Source of the DNA: JADKIH01 sp031367345
GTDB lineage: Bacteria > Bacteroidota > Bacteroidia > AKYH767-A > 2013-40CM-41-45
NCBI GenBank assembly: GCA_031367345.1
Contig: JANLPR010000045.1
Location: 1 to 64,000, forward strand
Direction of reading: 5' to 3'
Length of the DNA: 64,000 nucleotides
Part shown: positions 18,669 to 28,007 of the stretch, piece after piece
How the letters are laid out: each line of letters starts with the position of its first letter
How positions within the stretch are numbered: position 1 is the first letter of the stretch
The notes under the pieces: model-generated
Told to the model about the DNA's origin: nothing
Databases searched by the model: none
Seen by the model: only the letters and a program-made list of their open reading frames with translations
Translations under genes and position numbers: made by a program

Positions 18669-19000
18669 AATAATTTAGTGTTTCGTTTTTGTAATGGCAC
18701 TTATTCGTTTTCAAACTTACGAAAAAATACCGATTATAGATTCTGGTTACTCTTCAAATACTGATAGTTCTGTGCTTAAAACAATATGACGAAATTATTG
18801 TTTGCTCTTGTGATAACATTAGTTTAAGTGTTATGGAACTCTTTACGACGATTCTTTGCTTTTGTTATTTCTTTCTTGGCTGTTTTCTTGTTTTCGAAAT
18901 TATTCTAATTCTTTTGTTTTCACTTATATACGTCAACTAGTGTACCATTAATTTTCATTTACGATCTTTATGTTCAATTTTACATTTTACAATTAAAATA
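18669..19000. other. Divergent intergenic region with two very short hydrophobic frames
   Basis: A 332-bp gap between the divergent CBS and pdxJ genes, so it holds promoters for both. No repeat or long frame is seen. Two tiny plus-strand frames occur: 18786-18827 (13 aa, MTKLLFALVITLV) and 18833-18940 (35 aa, all hydrophobic). The second could encode a single membrane-helix peptide, but the strand is T-rich so hydrophobic codons are expected by chance. Confidence 0.5.
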
Positions 19001-19714
19001 ATGACAAAACTAAGTGTAAACATCAACAAAATAGCCACCATCAGAAATGCACGTGGGGGCAATGTTCCCAATTTATTTCAAGTTGCTGTCGATTTGCAGC
19101 GTTTTGGTGCAGAAGGAATAACGATTCATCCCCGGCCTGATGAACGCCATATCCGTAAACAAGATGTTTATGATTTAAAAAAAGGCATTTCAACAGAGTT
19201 TAATATCGAAGGATATCCTTCGAAGGATTTTATACAATTAATTAAAGATATCCGCCCGGCACAAGCTACTCTTGTTCCTGATCCTCCTCACGTACTTACA
19301 AGTAATGCCGGATGGAATACAAAAAAAGAAAAATCTTTTTTAACTGATTGCATCAAAGAAATTCAGTCGTATGGTGTGCGTACATCTATTTTTATAGATG
19401 CAGATCCTGAATTAATGATTCATGCCAAAGAAGCTTCGGCAGATAGAATAGAATTATACACTGAATCGTATGCTTCTTTTTATTCTAATAATAGAGAAAA
19501 AGCAATTGAACCGTTCGTAACTGCTGCACAAGTTGCTACTGAATGTGGCTTGGGAATAAATGCCGGTCACGATCTAAGTTTAGAAAACTTGCAATTCTTC
19601 GCTCAAAATATTCCGAATCTTTTGGAAGTCTCTATTGGTCATGCATTAATTTCTGATGCCTTGTATTTTGGTTTAGAGAATACAGTTCAAATTTATTTAA
19701 GACAGTTGAAATGA
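19001..19714 (+). CDS. pdxJ: Pyridoxine 5'-phosphate synthase
   Basis: Condenses 1-deoxyxylulose 5-phosphate with 3-amino-2-oxopropyl phosphate to pyridoxine 5'-phosphate, the last ring-forming step of DXP-dependent vitamin B6 synthesis. It is a TIM-barrel enzyme of 237 aa, normal for PdxJ. Diagnostic segments are LSVNINKIATIRNARGG at the start, GAEGITIHPRPDERHI with active-site residues, the acidic SFIDADPE-like strand IFIDADPELMIHAKE, and AGHDLSLENL with EVSIGHALISDAL near the end. Its stop overlaps the start of the hydrolase gene by 4 bp (ATGA), so the two are coupled. Confidence 0.95.
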   Translation: MTKLSVNINKIATIRNARGGNVPNLFQVAVDLQRFGAEGITIHPRPDERHIRKQDVYDLKKGISTEFNIEGYPSKDFIQLIKDIRPAQATLVPDPPHVLTSNAGWNTKKEKSFLTDCIKEIQSYGVRTSIFIDADPELMIHAKEASADRIELYTESYASFYSNNREKAIEPFVTAAQVATECGLGINAGHDLSLENLQFFAQNIPNLLEVSIGHALISDALYFGLENTVQIYLRQLK

Positions 19715-20487
19715 AAATCTTTTTTAAACAAAGTGGCGATGGCTTTCCATTGTTGATTCTTCACGGCCTTTTCGGAATGAGTGATAACTGGGCTACTCTT
19801 TCAAAGTCGTATGTCGAAAATGGATTTACTGTTTATGCAATCGATCAACGAAATCATGGAAGAAGCGATCATTCATTTATCTTCAACTATGAGGCAATGG
19901 CAGATGATTTATTTGAATTGACAAGCAATGAAAATCTTTCTAAAGTAAATATTATTGGTCATTCGATGGGAGGAAAAACTGCAATGCAATTTACTTTGAT
20001 GCATCCTGAGTTGGTAAACAAATTGGTAGTTGGTGATATTTCTCCGGGCCATTACCCACCTCATCATAAAAGTGTTTTGTTGGCCTTGAATTCAGTTGAC
20101 TTGAAAGTTGTTAAAACAAGAAAGGAAGTTGAAACATTGTTGCGAATATCTTTGAAAGATGAAGGCACTATCCAGTTTTTACTTAAAAATTTATATTGGA
20201 AAAACGAAGATGAACTTGACTGGCGTTTCGCACTCAAAGAAATTGAAGCAAATATCGATCATGTTGGAGATTCTTTGCCTGGAAATGAAATGATAACTAT
20301 TCCAACTTTGTTTTTGCGTGGAGAACGTTCGGGGTATATTAATGAAGAAAATGAAAAAATAATTCGTGAGCGTTTTTCTAATTCAACAATTGAAACGATT
20401 TCTAATGCCGGACATTGGCTCCATGCTGAAAATCCAACGGCATTTCTGGTGAGAACATTGAATTTTTTTAATGATAAAAATTCTTAA
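19711..20487 (+). CDS. Alpha/beta-hydrolase (YbfF-like esterase)
   Basis: Single-domain alpha/beta-hydrolase of 258 aa. Seen: oxyanion segment ILHGLFGMSDNW (about 18-30), nucleophile elbow GHSMGG with catalytic Ser at about 94, the VDLKVVKTRKEV lid region, an Asp-containing strand late in the protein, and the catalytic His in NAGHWLHAENP (about 233). No signal peptide, so cytoplasmic. The family includes acyl-CoA and carboxyl esterases such as E. coli YbfF; the substrate here is unknown. It overlaps pdxJ by 4 bp, which makes co-expression near certain but says little about function. A terminator follows 10 bp after the stop. Confidence 0.88.
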   Translation: MKIFFKQSGDGFPLLILHGLFGMSDNWATLSKSYVENGFTVYAIDQRNHGRSDHSFIFNYEAMADDLFELTSNENLSKVNIIGHSMGGKTAMQFTLMHPELVNKLVVGDISPGHYPPHHKSVLLALNSVDLKVVKTRKEVETLLRISLKDEGTIQFLLKNLYWKNEDELDWRFALKEIEANIDHVGDSLPGNEMITIPTLFLRGERSGYINEENEKIIRERFSNSTIETISNAGHWLHAENPTAFLVRTLNFFNDKNS

Positions 20488-20490
20488 TCA

Positions 20491-20528
20491 AAAAAAAAGA
20501 GGTTGCCGATTCGACAACCTCTTTTTTC
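20491..20528. terminator. Bidirectional rho-independent terminator
   Basis: An 8-bp perfect stem (agaggttg/caacctct, 9-nt loop) at 20498-20505 and 20515-20522 is flanked by eight A on the left and six T on the right, between two convergent genes. It can terminate both strands. Confidence 0.85.
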
Positions 20529-20542
20529 ATTCTTGTATTTTA

Positions 20543-21943
20543 TTATTGAATATCATTCACATCACGGATAATAATTTCTTTTGTTCCGTTGTATTCTGTA
20601 AGTATTCCTGTAACTGTTACAACTCCTGTAGGATAAGAGGAGGCAGCAAAAGTTGCACCTGCAGTTGTAAATAAAGAGATGGTTCCTGTTGCATCAGTTA
20701 GTGTATTAGAGCCTGAATAAACTCCTGTACCTGTAATTGTAACGCCAGGGATTGTTACTAATTGACCTTCCCATGCATTATAGTTTGTATTGATATTTGC
20801 AATAGAAGTCGTTCTTGGTGTTACTGATCCTGTACCAACTACAATTGCGTTTGCCAGAGGAACATTATTCAACTGAAGAACGCCACCAAATGTTGAGATC
20901 TCAACTCCTGAAACATTTATATCAAGTTGAGTTCCTACAGCAAAAGAGTGTGTTGCTGTAAAACGAATTTGAATAGCTGAAGTTCCATCTTGAAAATAAA
21001 TGTTTTTACCAGTTAGCATGGCTGTGCTATAATTTGAAGTTACTACTCCTCTGATCTTACGATCTAATGGAGCATAAGCAATTCCTGCACCCGGATCTAA
21101 CAATCTAATAGAGTCAATTGGCATAACGGATGTTTGACCTGTTGAACCATTACAACGAAGACCAGACATCACTACGTCATACGTATCACGAATCTGTAAT
21201 TCGCCTGCTCCACCATATACTGTGTAGATTCCTGTTATTGATCCTTTACCTGTTGGTGTTGGTAGAAGTGCGAATTTAGCATAAGTAGAAGAATACAAAA
21301 TCAAATTGCTTACTGGAACATTGCAATCTTCTAATGTTAAATTGGCAGGAGAAGTAGCTGCATAAGCAACTCCATAATTACCGGATGCAAATTCTACATT
21401 GTTGAATTTAGCAAGTGTGTACGTTGGAATAGTGGTAGCTCCTAATGAATAAATCGCAGGAGTAATACTTAATCCCCACATACCTTTTACTAAATATTGA
21501 CTTACAAGATTTGAAGGAATACGTCCAACCGGATTTGTTGCAGAAGTTCCTAATTCGAAATTTCCACTGTTATTCGCTATGTAAAGTCCTTTACATTTTA
21601 CGAATACTCTACGTCCAATCGGATATTCTGTATTGAAATTTGTTACATCAAGTAACACGGCGATTCCGGCAAGGTCTTCTTGAAGAATGATTTTCTTGTA
21701 AAAATTTCCTGAGGCATCATCTGCAACTACAATACCTTTAATGATGATGTCTGTTGTGATTAGAGCACCAACCGGGCCTGTAGCGAATGCTTGAAGTTGT
21801 TTGATCGTTTTGTTTGCTGTTAATGCAGGATCTACATTTGCAGTACTAATATCATCGTATTCTTTTTTCACACATGATGTGAAGACAAAAGCTGCCAGCA
21901 TCATGATGATTGCTGAACGGAGGATTTGAGTTGATCTTTTCAT
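20543..21943 (-). CDS. DUF5689-domain surface lipoprotein
   Basis: A 466-aa lipoprotein: signal ending AFVFTSC with Cys24 as the lipid site. It then carries a DUF5689-type domain (about 40-240; IIIKGIVVADDASGNFYKKI and IGRRVFVKCKGLYIANNSG), and two further OB-fold-like segments at about 275-370 and 375-466 (YFQDGTSAIQIRF, TVTGILTEYNGTKEIIIRDV). DUF5689 proteins are exported Bacteroidota proteins often paired with TonB receptors. It begins 35 bp after the receptor gene and is probably its surface partner, like a SusD in position although not in sequence. OB folds would suit binding of nucleic acid or oligosaccharide; that is inference. Confidence 0.8.
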   Translation of the reverse strand: MKRSTQILRSAIIMMLAAFVFTSCVKKEYDDISTANVDPALTANKTIKQLQAFATGPVGALITTDIIIKGIVVADDASGNFYKKIILQEDLAGIAVLLDVTNFNTEYPIGRRVFVKCKGLYIANNSGNFELGTSATNPVGRIPSNLVSQYLVKGMWGLSITPAIYSLGATTIPTYTLAKFNNVEFASGNYGVAYAATSPANLTLEDCNVPVSNLILYSSTYAKFALLPTPTGKGSITGIYTVYGGAGELQIRDTYDVVMSGLRCNGSTGQTSVMPIDSIRLLDPGAGIAYAPLDRKIRGVVTSNYSTAMLTGKNIYFQDGTSAIQIRFTATHSFAVGTQLDINVSGVEISTFGGVLQLNNVPLANAIVVGTGSVTPRTTSIANINTNYNAWEGQLVTIPGVTITGTGVYSGSNTLTDATGTISLFTTAGATFAASSYPTGVVTVTGILTEYNGTKEIIIRDVNDIQ

Positions 21944-21978
21944 TTTTTTATGATAAGGATTGTTTTTTTCTATTGGAA

Positions 21979-24717
21979 TTAATTAAAACGGAAAGTTATA
22001 CTTGCAAAATATGTTGCTCCGTAAGCATACGAATATTTCGCAGGGAATTTATTGATATCGTGTGTACTTGTATCAAAACGCAATTGCTCGTAAGCTGATG
22101 TGATCATATTCTGATTGTTCAACAAATTCTGAATACCTAAATTAAATACTAAGAAGGTTTGTTTCTTAAGTGATTTGAATTTGTTATTCACTTTCCAACT
22201 GTAAGAAGCTGAAGCGTCAACAGTGAATTGGTTATCTAATTTCTCCTGACTTAAGATCTGTACAAATTTAGGATCGCTTGAGTCTACCAACTGTAGTGCT
22301 GATAACGTACGACGAGCCGGATTGAAATCGGTGTACATGTCGGCAAAATAATTTAAGTTAAGATTTACCATCCAGAATTTCTTCGAACGATAAGATAATC
22401 CTAAAGTGTATGCTTTCTGTGGTCCACCTGCTACGCGAATGTTTTTAGAATAAACAGTTTCGTTTGATGCGAGCAATGTGTCTTTGTTATCTTGAGTGAT
22501 TGTTGCTGACGGACGGCTCGTGTAAACAAACTCGCCAATTGCTGCAACTGCTGTTGCTGTTAACCCTTTTCCTAGATTTACTTCTGCAGCTAATTCAAGT
22601 CCTGTGTGGCGCTTGTCAATACCAACCAATGTATAGTTCACGAACGTTTTATAGTCACCATGATAAAAACTGCGAGTATCTGTGATGTCTCTGAATGATG
22701 TCATGTATGCTGTAGCTCGTGCTTTCACTTTAGGCGAACGGAACATGTAACCACCTTCTACACTCGTGATCTTCTCGTTTTTTAAATTGTCGATTGAAAG
22801 TGATCTTGTTCTTGGAGAAACAAATGCGTTCTCAAACAAAGGTGCACGCTGAATGTAGCCTAGATTTCCATAGAAATAACTTCTTCCATTGTATTTGTAA
22901 GTTACTCCTCCTTTTACAGAAGGATTTACAAATGTTTTTGTTGGTGAATCTCCAAACGATTCGGTTGCGAATACTCCATTTCTTACATTTCCTGTACGGT
23001 AAAATGCATCAATTGTAACTTGACCGGCAAGGAAAAAATCAACCTTGTTGTATTTCCAAACGCCTTGTCCCCACATAGCAGATTTTTGTAAATGTGCTAC
23101 ATAATCGTATCCATATTTATCTCCTAAATGTAAAACTCTGTTCGGATTATTTACGTCGAATTGAATAACGCTTGGATTGCCAAGCGTAGTTAAATCGGCA
23201 AACTGATTTAAGTTGATGAAATATTTTCCACCTAATAAATCAGCTACTTCTTTGTAGTAATTGATGTCTTGTTTTTGATATGTCAATCCAACTGAAAAAG
23301 ATAGGTGGTCGTTTACCTCTGTATTATAAGTTGAATTAAAACCAAATCGCTTTGCTTCAGTTACACGATTTGAAATAACATATTTAGCAGTATCATGTAA
23401 CTGATTTGCCTCATAAAATTTATTCCAATTCAATTGCATTACATCAGGATTTGAAGTAATGATGTTTGCCAATAAAACAGAATCTTTTGTGTGCGATGCC
23501 GGATCAGCACCATAAGCCGGATCAAAACTTGGTAAATTACGGTAGTAGTCAGGTCTAGGATCTTCTGCATTGTACCAGTCGATTCCAGACAATTTGTTTT
23601 TTCCCGATTGAAAAGAAACGGATGTTTCTAAGTCTGAATGGTCATTGATCTTCCATTCGTGAGAAAATATTACAATCGGTTGAAAATTATCGCCAACAAC
23701 TGAATTTCTCTTCTTGCCATTTTGATAGCCCCAGTTTGGACTATAATAATGTGTATCTGTTAGGTCGAAAACTTCTTTAACAGCTGTACCGCTTCTTCCT
23801 GATTTGGTTCTTGCGCCAAATGCAGTTAATGAAAGCGAGTGTTCTTTATTGATTTTTTTCTCGACTGAACCAAAGAATGATAATCCATCATAAAATGTTC
23901 CGGGTACATATCCTTCATCTGCCCATCGTCGTGAACCTGATACAGCATACGACCATCCTTTACTGTTTACTCCCGATCCGTAAGTAACTACAAGTCGGTT
24001 GTCAAAAACACGATTGGACGATGCATAGTTCACTGATAGTTGTTTCCGCTGATGAGAAGCGCGACTATCGATACTCGAGACACCGCCAATTCCACCGAAA
24101 CCAAAACTCGTTGGACTTAATCCAAGCGAATTGTCTCTTGAACGAACAACATCGTTTAAGCCTGACCAAACATTGAATTCATTTCGGCCATTTGCAAGAT
24201 CAGTCATTAAGGCACCATTCATTGTGCTTGGCGCATTGTCTGCATCATAACCTCTTGTTCTGAAACGAGCAAAACTGAATACAAAACTAGCTGCAGAATT
24301 GAAAGGATCTCTTCCTGCACTTAGAATACTTGAAACGGTTGCAGACGAACCTTCTCTTACTTCATCGTCACCCAATGAAATTGTTGGAAGTTCTGTTGTT
24401 TCACCTGCTATTGATGATTTTGTTGTAAGTGCTCTTACAACGTTTGGTTGATCTACAATTACTGTTTCAGTAAGCAAAGTTGATTTGCTATCTGTTACAA
24501 CTATTGTAGGATTGCCATAAGGAACATTTTTTAATTCATACGCACCGGTAGAATCTGTGGTGGTCTGAATTTTTGTCCCTTGCACTTTCACCGTCGCATT
24601 TACGATCGGGAGATTTGATTCGTCCTTCAATGTTCCTTTCAAAGATCCACTTTGCGAAAACGCTAAGCTGGGTATGAAAAACACAAATAGGAAAAGTAGT
24701 TTTTTGGTTAAACTCAT
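21979..24717 (-). CDS. TonB-dependent receptor
   Basis: Outer-membrane active transporter of 912 aa. Order: signal peptide (IPSLAFSQ), carboxypeptidase-regulatory-like domain at about 22-95 (GSLKGTLKDESNLPIVNATV), a plug region at about 110-230 (RTRGYDADNAPSTMNG, SLGLSPTSFGFGGIGGVSS), and a 22-strand-type barrel to the terminal FASITFRFN. No SusD gene follows; instead a DUF5689 lipoprotein is next on the same transcript. A divergent secreted EEP nuclease starts 299 bp away. This grouping suggests import of phosphate-bearing or nucleic-acid-derived substrates, not tested here. A -7 element (TAGCTTTG) lies 37 bp upstream of the ATG. Confidence 0.88.
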   Translation of the reverse strand: MSLTKKLLFLFVFFIPSLAFSQSGSLKGTLKDESNLPIVNATVKVQGTKIQTTTDSTGAYELKNVPYGNPTIVVTDSKSTLLTETVIVDQPNVVRALTTKSSIAGETTELPTISLGDDEVREGSSATVSSILSAGRDPFNSAASFVFSFARFRTRGYDADNAPSTMNGALMTDLANGRNEFNVWSGLNDVVRSRDNSLGLSPTSFGFGGIGGVSSIDSRASHQRKQLSVNYASSNRVFDNRLVVTYGSGVNSKGWSYAVSGSRRWADEGYVPGTFYDGLSFFGSVEKKINKEHSLSLTAFGARTKSGRSGTAVKEVFDLTDTHYYSPNWGYQNGKKRNSVVGDNFQPIVIFSHEWKINDHSDLETSVSFQSGKNKLSGIDWYNAEDPRPDYYRNLPSFDPAYGADPASHTKDSVLLANIITSNPDVMQLNWNKFYEANQLHDTAKYVISNRVTEAKRFGFNSTYNTEVNDHLSFSVGLTYQKQDINYYKEVADLLGGKYFINLNQFADLTTLGNPSVIQFDVNNPNRVLHLGDKYGYDYVAHLQKSAMWGQGVWKYNKVDFFLAGQVTIDAFYRTGNVRNGVFATESFGDSPTKTFVNPSVKGGVTYKYNGRSYFYGNLGYIQRAPLFENAFVSPRTRSLSIDNLKNEKITSVEGGYMFRSPKVKARATAYMTSFRDITDTRSFYHGDYKTFVNYTLVGIDKRHTGLELAAEVNLGKGLTATAVAAIGEFVYTSRPSATITQDNKDTLLASNETVYSKNIRVAGGPQKAYTLGLSYRSKKFWMVNLNLNYFADMYTDFNPARRTLSALQLVDSSDPKFVQILSQEKLDNQFTVDASASYSWKVNNKFKSLKKQTFLVFNLGIQNLLNNQNMITSAYEQLRFDTSTHDINKFPAKYSYAYGATYFASITFRFN

Positions 24718-24754
24718 AATTGTAGTTAGTTACTGTTAATGTTTTTTGGGGAGT

Positions 24755-24762
24755 CAAAGCTA
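24755..24762 (-). promoter_or_regulatory. TAnnTTTG -7 promoter element of the TonB receptor operon
   Basis: TAGCTTTG on the minus strand, 37 bp upstream of the receptor ATG. It faces away from the nuclease promoter at 24989-24996, giving a divergent promoter pair. Confidence 0.5.
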
Positions 24763-24988
24763 AACATTTTAGCATAAGACCTCTAATTTTGTTATCATCT
24801 TCATTAAATGTTAACAAATACTTGTTATTCAAGAGATTCGCATGGTCAAATCGCCTTGAAAATGTACTTGTTGTAATGACTTTAACACTTTCACGACATG
24901 GATTAAGCATGTTGCGTTCCTAATTTTTTCTATTTTTTCACTTCACTTCAATAAATGAAAAAAATGAGTATTGAGACATTGCTTTTTG

Positions 24989-24996
24989 TATGTTTG
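24989..24996 (+). promoter_or_regulatory. TAnnTTTG -7 promoter element of the EEP nuclease gene
   Basis: TATGTTTG is 20 nt before ATG 25017. A TTG at 24971 lies 15 nt further upstream, a bit short of the usual -33 spacing. Because the first possible ATG (24990) lies inside this element, ATG 25017 is the better start. Confidence 0.55.
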
Positions 24997-25016
24997 TGTC
25001 CCCAAAAAAATATTCT

Positions 25017-26060
25017 ATGAAATTAAAATTAGTTATTCTTTTTTTCTTGTGTTTGTTCATTCAAACTAGCAACGCCCAGAAAACAAATTATAAAGTTGGA
25101 CTCATCGGTTTTTACAACCTTGAGAATTTTTATGACACCATTGATGATCCACTAAAAAGTGATCAGGAGTTTTTACCTAGTGGAACTAAAAAATATACAA
25201 GTGAGGTTTACTGGGACAAAGTTGGGAATTTAGCGAAGGTTATTTCTCAGATCGGAATTGATATTAATCCGGAAGGTCTTTCAATTCTTGGTGATGCCGA
25301 AATTGAAAACGAAACAGTTCTTCATGATCTAGTGAATCACCCATTGCTTAAAAGTAGAAATTATCAAATCGTTCATTACGATTCGCCCGATGTTAGAGGC
25401 GTAGATGTTGCTCTGCTTTATAACCCAAAATATTTTCATGTGATTAGCAGCGAATCTTTGTTCGTTCCTCTATTTGAATCGGATGGAAGAGCTCGATATA
25501 CGCGTGATATTCTTTTTGTTTATGGAAAATATGATGGCGAAGATATGTATGTTATGGTTGGTCATTGGCCGTCGCGAAGAGGTGGAGAAGAAGTAAGCGC
25601 TCCTGCAAGAGCTATTGCTGCTGGTATCTGCAAGCACAAAGCAGATTCTATTACTAAAATAAATCCTGACGCAAAAATTATTATTATGGGTGACTTAAAC
25701 GATGATCCTGTAAGTCCTAGTGTAGCTGTAGTAATTGGTGCAAAAGGAGATAAAGACAAAGTAAGCAGAGGCGGTTTTTACAATCCATGGGTTTCATCAT
25801 TTCAACAAGGTATTGGAACTCTAGCTTACAACGATAGCTGGAATTTGTTTGATCAAGTAATGCTCTCGAGTGGATTTCTCAATAAAGATCAGAATGGATT
25901 TTTTTATCGAGAAGCTCACATTTTTAGTAAGCCTTGGATGCTCCAAACTGATGGTCGCTATAAAGGATACCCAAAACGTACATACGATTTCGATAATTAC
26001 ATTTCAGGTTATAGTGATCACTTTCCAACGTATGTAGTCTTATTGAAAAAAGTTCAGTAA
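25017..26060 (+). CDS. Secreted endonuclease/exonuclease/phosphatase-family protein
   Basis: Metal-dependent phosphoesterase fold (EEP), which cleaves nucleic acids or phosphate esters. With ATG 25017 the protein begins with a clear signal peptide (about 1-21, FIQTSNAQ), so it is exported. Motifs in order: GFYNLENF at about 28-35, GDAEIENE with the metal-binding Glu at about 94-96, GHWPSRRGG with catalytic His at about 182, MGDLNDDP at about 224 and SDHFPTYVV near the end. Length 347 aa. Divergent from a TonB receptor/DUF5689 operon, with back-to-back promoters; a shared role in extracellular nucleic-acid or phosphate scavenging is likely but unproven. A 12-bp hairpin follows. Confidence 0.85.
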   Translation: MKLKLVILFFLCLFIQTSNAQKTNYKVGLIGFYNLENFYDTIDDPLKSDQEFLPSGTKKYTSEVYWDKVGNLAKVISQIGIDINPEGLSILGDAEIENETVLHDLVNHPLLKSRNYQIVHYDSPDVRGVDVALLYNPKYFHVISSESLFVPLFESDGRARYTRDILFVYGKYDGEDMYVMVGHWPSRRGGEEVSAPARAIAAGICKHKADSITKINPDAKIIIMGDLNDDPVSPSVAVVIGAKGDKDKVSRGGFYNPWVSSFQQGIGTLAYNDSWNLFDQVMLSSGFLNKDQNGFFYREAHIFSKPWMLQTDGRYKGYPKRTYDFDNYISGYSDHFPTYVVLLKKVQ

Positions 26061-26098
26061 TTATTGGCAATTTCTTTTTCAATAACCATGATTTTATT

Positions 26099-26135
26099 AA
26101 AATGAATTTCATTTGATAGAGAAATTCATTTTTAA
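26099..26135 (+). terminator. Rho-independent-type terminator after the EEP gene
   Basis: A perfect 12-bp AT-rich stem (26099-26110 with 26121-26132, 10-nt loop) followed by more T, 38 bp beyond the stop codon. Confidence 0.65.
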
Positions 26136-26234
26136 ATAATCTTAAGTTGAAGTAAATTATTTTTTGTCAAATTTGGTAACGAAATTTTAGTCAGAAAAAA
26201 AATATTTAGTCACGAATATCGAATATTAGAAAAA

Positions 26235-27209
26235 ATGTCAAAAGGTCCTGTTTCACAATTCATGGAGAAAAATTATCTCCATTTCAATGCTGCCGCTATG
26301 ATGGATGCATCTCGTGGTTATGTTTCTCACCTCGATGAGGGTGGTAAAATGATGATCACTCTTGCCGGAGCTATGAGCACTGCTGAGATTGGTATCTCGC
26401 TTGCCGAAATGATTCGTCAAGATAAAGTTTCAATCATTTCTTGTACCGGAGCAAATCTTGAAGAAGACATTATGAATCTCGTTGCTCATAATCATTATAA
26501 ACGTGTACCTAATTATCGTGACTTAAGTCCGCAAGATGAGTGGGAGCTTTTGGAGAATCATTACAATCGTGTAACAGACACTTGCATTCCGGAAGAGGAA
26601 GCTTTTCGCCGATTACAAAAACATATCAATAAAGTTTGGAAAGATGCTAACGATAAAGGGGAACGTTTTTTTCCACATGAATTTATGTACAAAATGTTAT
26701 TGTCGGGCGACCTTGTACAATACTATGAAATAGATCCAAAAAATTCGTGGATGCTTGCTGCAGCTGAAAAGAATTTACCCATTGTTGTTCCCGGCTGGGA
26801 AGATTCTACGATGGGAAATATTTTTGCTTCCTATGTAATTAAAGGGGAATACCAAGCTACTACTGTGAAGAGTGGCATTGAATATATGGTTTGGTTAGCT
26901 GACTGGTACAAGAATAATTCATCAGGAAAAGGTGTAGGCTTTTTTCAGATCGGTGGTGGTATAGCCGGCGATTTTCCAATCTGTGTTGTACCAATGATGT
27001 ATCAGGATCTTGAATGGCACGGTGTCCCATTTTGGTCGTACTTCTGTCAAATAAGCGACTCCACTACTAGCTACGGATCTTATTCCGGTGCGGTGCCAAA
27101 TGAGAAAATTACTTGGGGAAAACTCGATATTAATACTCCCAAATTCATTGTCGAATCGGATGCATCTATTGTTGCTCCTTTAATGTTCGGCTGGATATTG
27201 GGTTGGTAG
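26235..27209 (+). CDS. Deoxyhypusine-synthase-family protein
   Basis: Homologue of deoxyhypusine synthase, which in eukaryotes and archaea transfers the aminobutyl group of spermidine to eIF5A/aIF5A using NAD. Seen: MITLAGAMSTAEIGISLAEM and SIISCTGANLEEDIMN (NAD-binding region, about 40-80), the GVGFFQIGGGIAGDFPI Gly-rich segment at about 232, SGAVPNEKITWGKL containing the Lys (K296) that matches the catalytic Lys of the human enzyme, and ESDASIVAPLM. Length 324 aa is in range. Bacteria lack eIF5A, so the acceptor must be another molecule; some bacterial relatives make homospermidine. No polyamine gene is nearby. Confidence 0.9.
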   Translation: MSKGPVSQFMEKNYLHFNAAAMMDASRGYVSHLDEGGKMMITLAGAMSTAEIGISLAEMIRQDKVSIISCTGANLEEDIMNLVAHNHYKRVPNYRDLSPQDEWELLENHYNRVTDTCIPEEEAFRRLQKHINKVWKDANDKGERFFPHEFMYKMLLSGDLVQYYEIDPKNSWMLAAAEKNLPIVVPGWEDSTMGNIFASYVIKGEYQATTVKSGIEYMVWLADWYKNNSSGKGVGFFQIGGGIAGDFPICVVPMMYQDLEWHGVPFWSYFCQISDSTTSYGSYSGAVPNEKITWGKLDINTPKFIVESDASIVAPLMFGWILGW

Positions 27210-27281
27210 TAGGCTGCCATGAATGTTGAATAAAAATAGTTAGCCGGAAAATATTATTTAATCATCTCAACCGATTAACCA

Positions 27282-27968
27282 TTGACCGTTTTCGAAACTC
27301 TTCGCATTATTCATATTGCTTCCGGAGCAATTGCTTTTGTTGTTGCACCAATTGCAATGATAGTAAAAAAGGGAAGCAATGCTCATCGTAAATGGGGGCT
27401 CGTCTTTTTTTTGGCAATGACTTCCGTGGCCACCACTGCCGTTATTATGGCACCTATGCACAGCAATTTGTTTTTATTAATGGTTGGTGTTTTTAGTTTT
27501 TATCTGGCGTTCAAAGGTTATCGAAGTATTTTTCGAAAAAAGGTTTGGAAAACGAAGAAGACTGCTTTTATCGATTGGTTCTTTGCAATTCTCAACACCT
27601 CATTCTCTCTGGGACTTTTGGTTTTTGGAATCAAAGCATTGCCTAATCCTTTCGGGATAATTGCTATCGCTTTCGGGTCTATTGGTTCAATAATCGGGAT
27701 AGGAGACATCCGGCAATTCTTAAACCCTTCTCCGGATCCCCAAAAATGGTTTTTTAGTCACATGACTGGAATGGTAACGGCCTACATTGCAGCTGTTTCT
27801 GCATTCTCTGCTGTGAACATGGGCTTTCTTCCTCCTGTACTTCAATGGTTATGGCCAACAATTATTGGCGCGCCACTTTTAGGTCGATGGATTAAGTCGT
27901 ACAAAGAAAAATTTTCAAAAGGGAAAAAGATCTCTGATCTGGTTCAGATTTCAGACGAGAACGAATGA
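27282..27968 (+). CDS. Multi-pass membrane protein (DUF2306-like)
   Basis: Predicted integral membrane protein with about six helices (for example IIHIASGAIAFVVAPIAMIV, LVFFLAMTSVATTAVIMA, LFLLMVGVFSFYLAF, FGIIAIAFGSIGSIIGIG). The start is TTG at 27282: a stop codon lies two codons upstream and the next ATG would remove the first helix. The N-terminal His and the HRKWG between helices 1 and 2 resemble DUF2306-type membrane proteins. The C-terminus is basic and cytoplasmic-looking. It lies between the deoxyhypusine-synthase-like gene and sucA, on the same strand, without evident operon coupling. Function unknown. Confidence 0.72.
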   Translation: MTVFETLRIIHIASGAIAFVVAPIAMIVKKGSNAHRKWGLVFFLAMTSVATTAVIMAPMHSNLFLLMVGVFSFYLAFKGYRSIFRKKVWKTKKTAFIDWFFAILNTSFSLGLLVFGIKALPNPFGIIAIAFGSIGSIIGIGDIRQFLNPSPDPQKWFFSHMTGMVTAYIAAVSAFSAVNMGFLPPVLQWLWPTIIGAPLLGRWIKSYKEKFSKGKKISDLVQISDENE

Positions 27969-28007
27969 AATAAGCTAAATTTAAACGGTTTCGCTTTAAT
28001 GAATTTG

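Noticed and set aside
24536..24910. 124-aa frame across the TonB receptor start
   Set aside because: Composition is unlike neighbouring proteins and it overlaps the receptor signal peptide and promoter.
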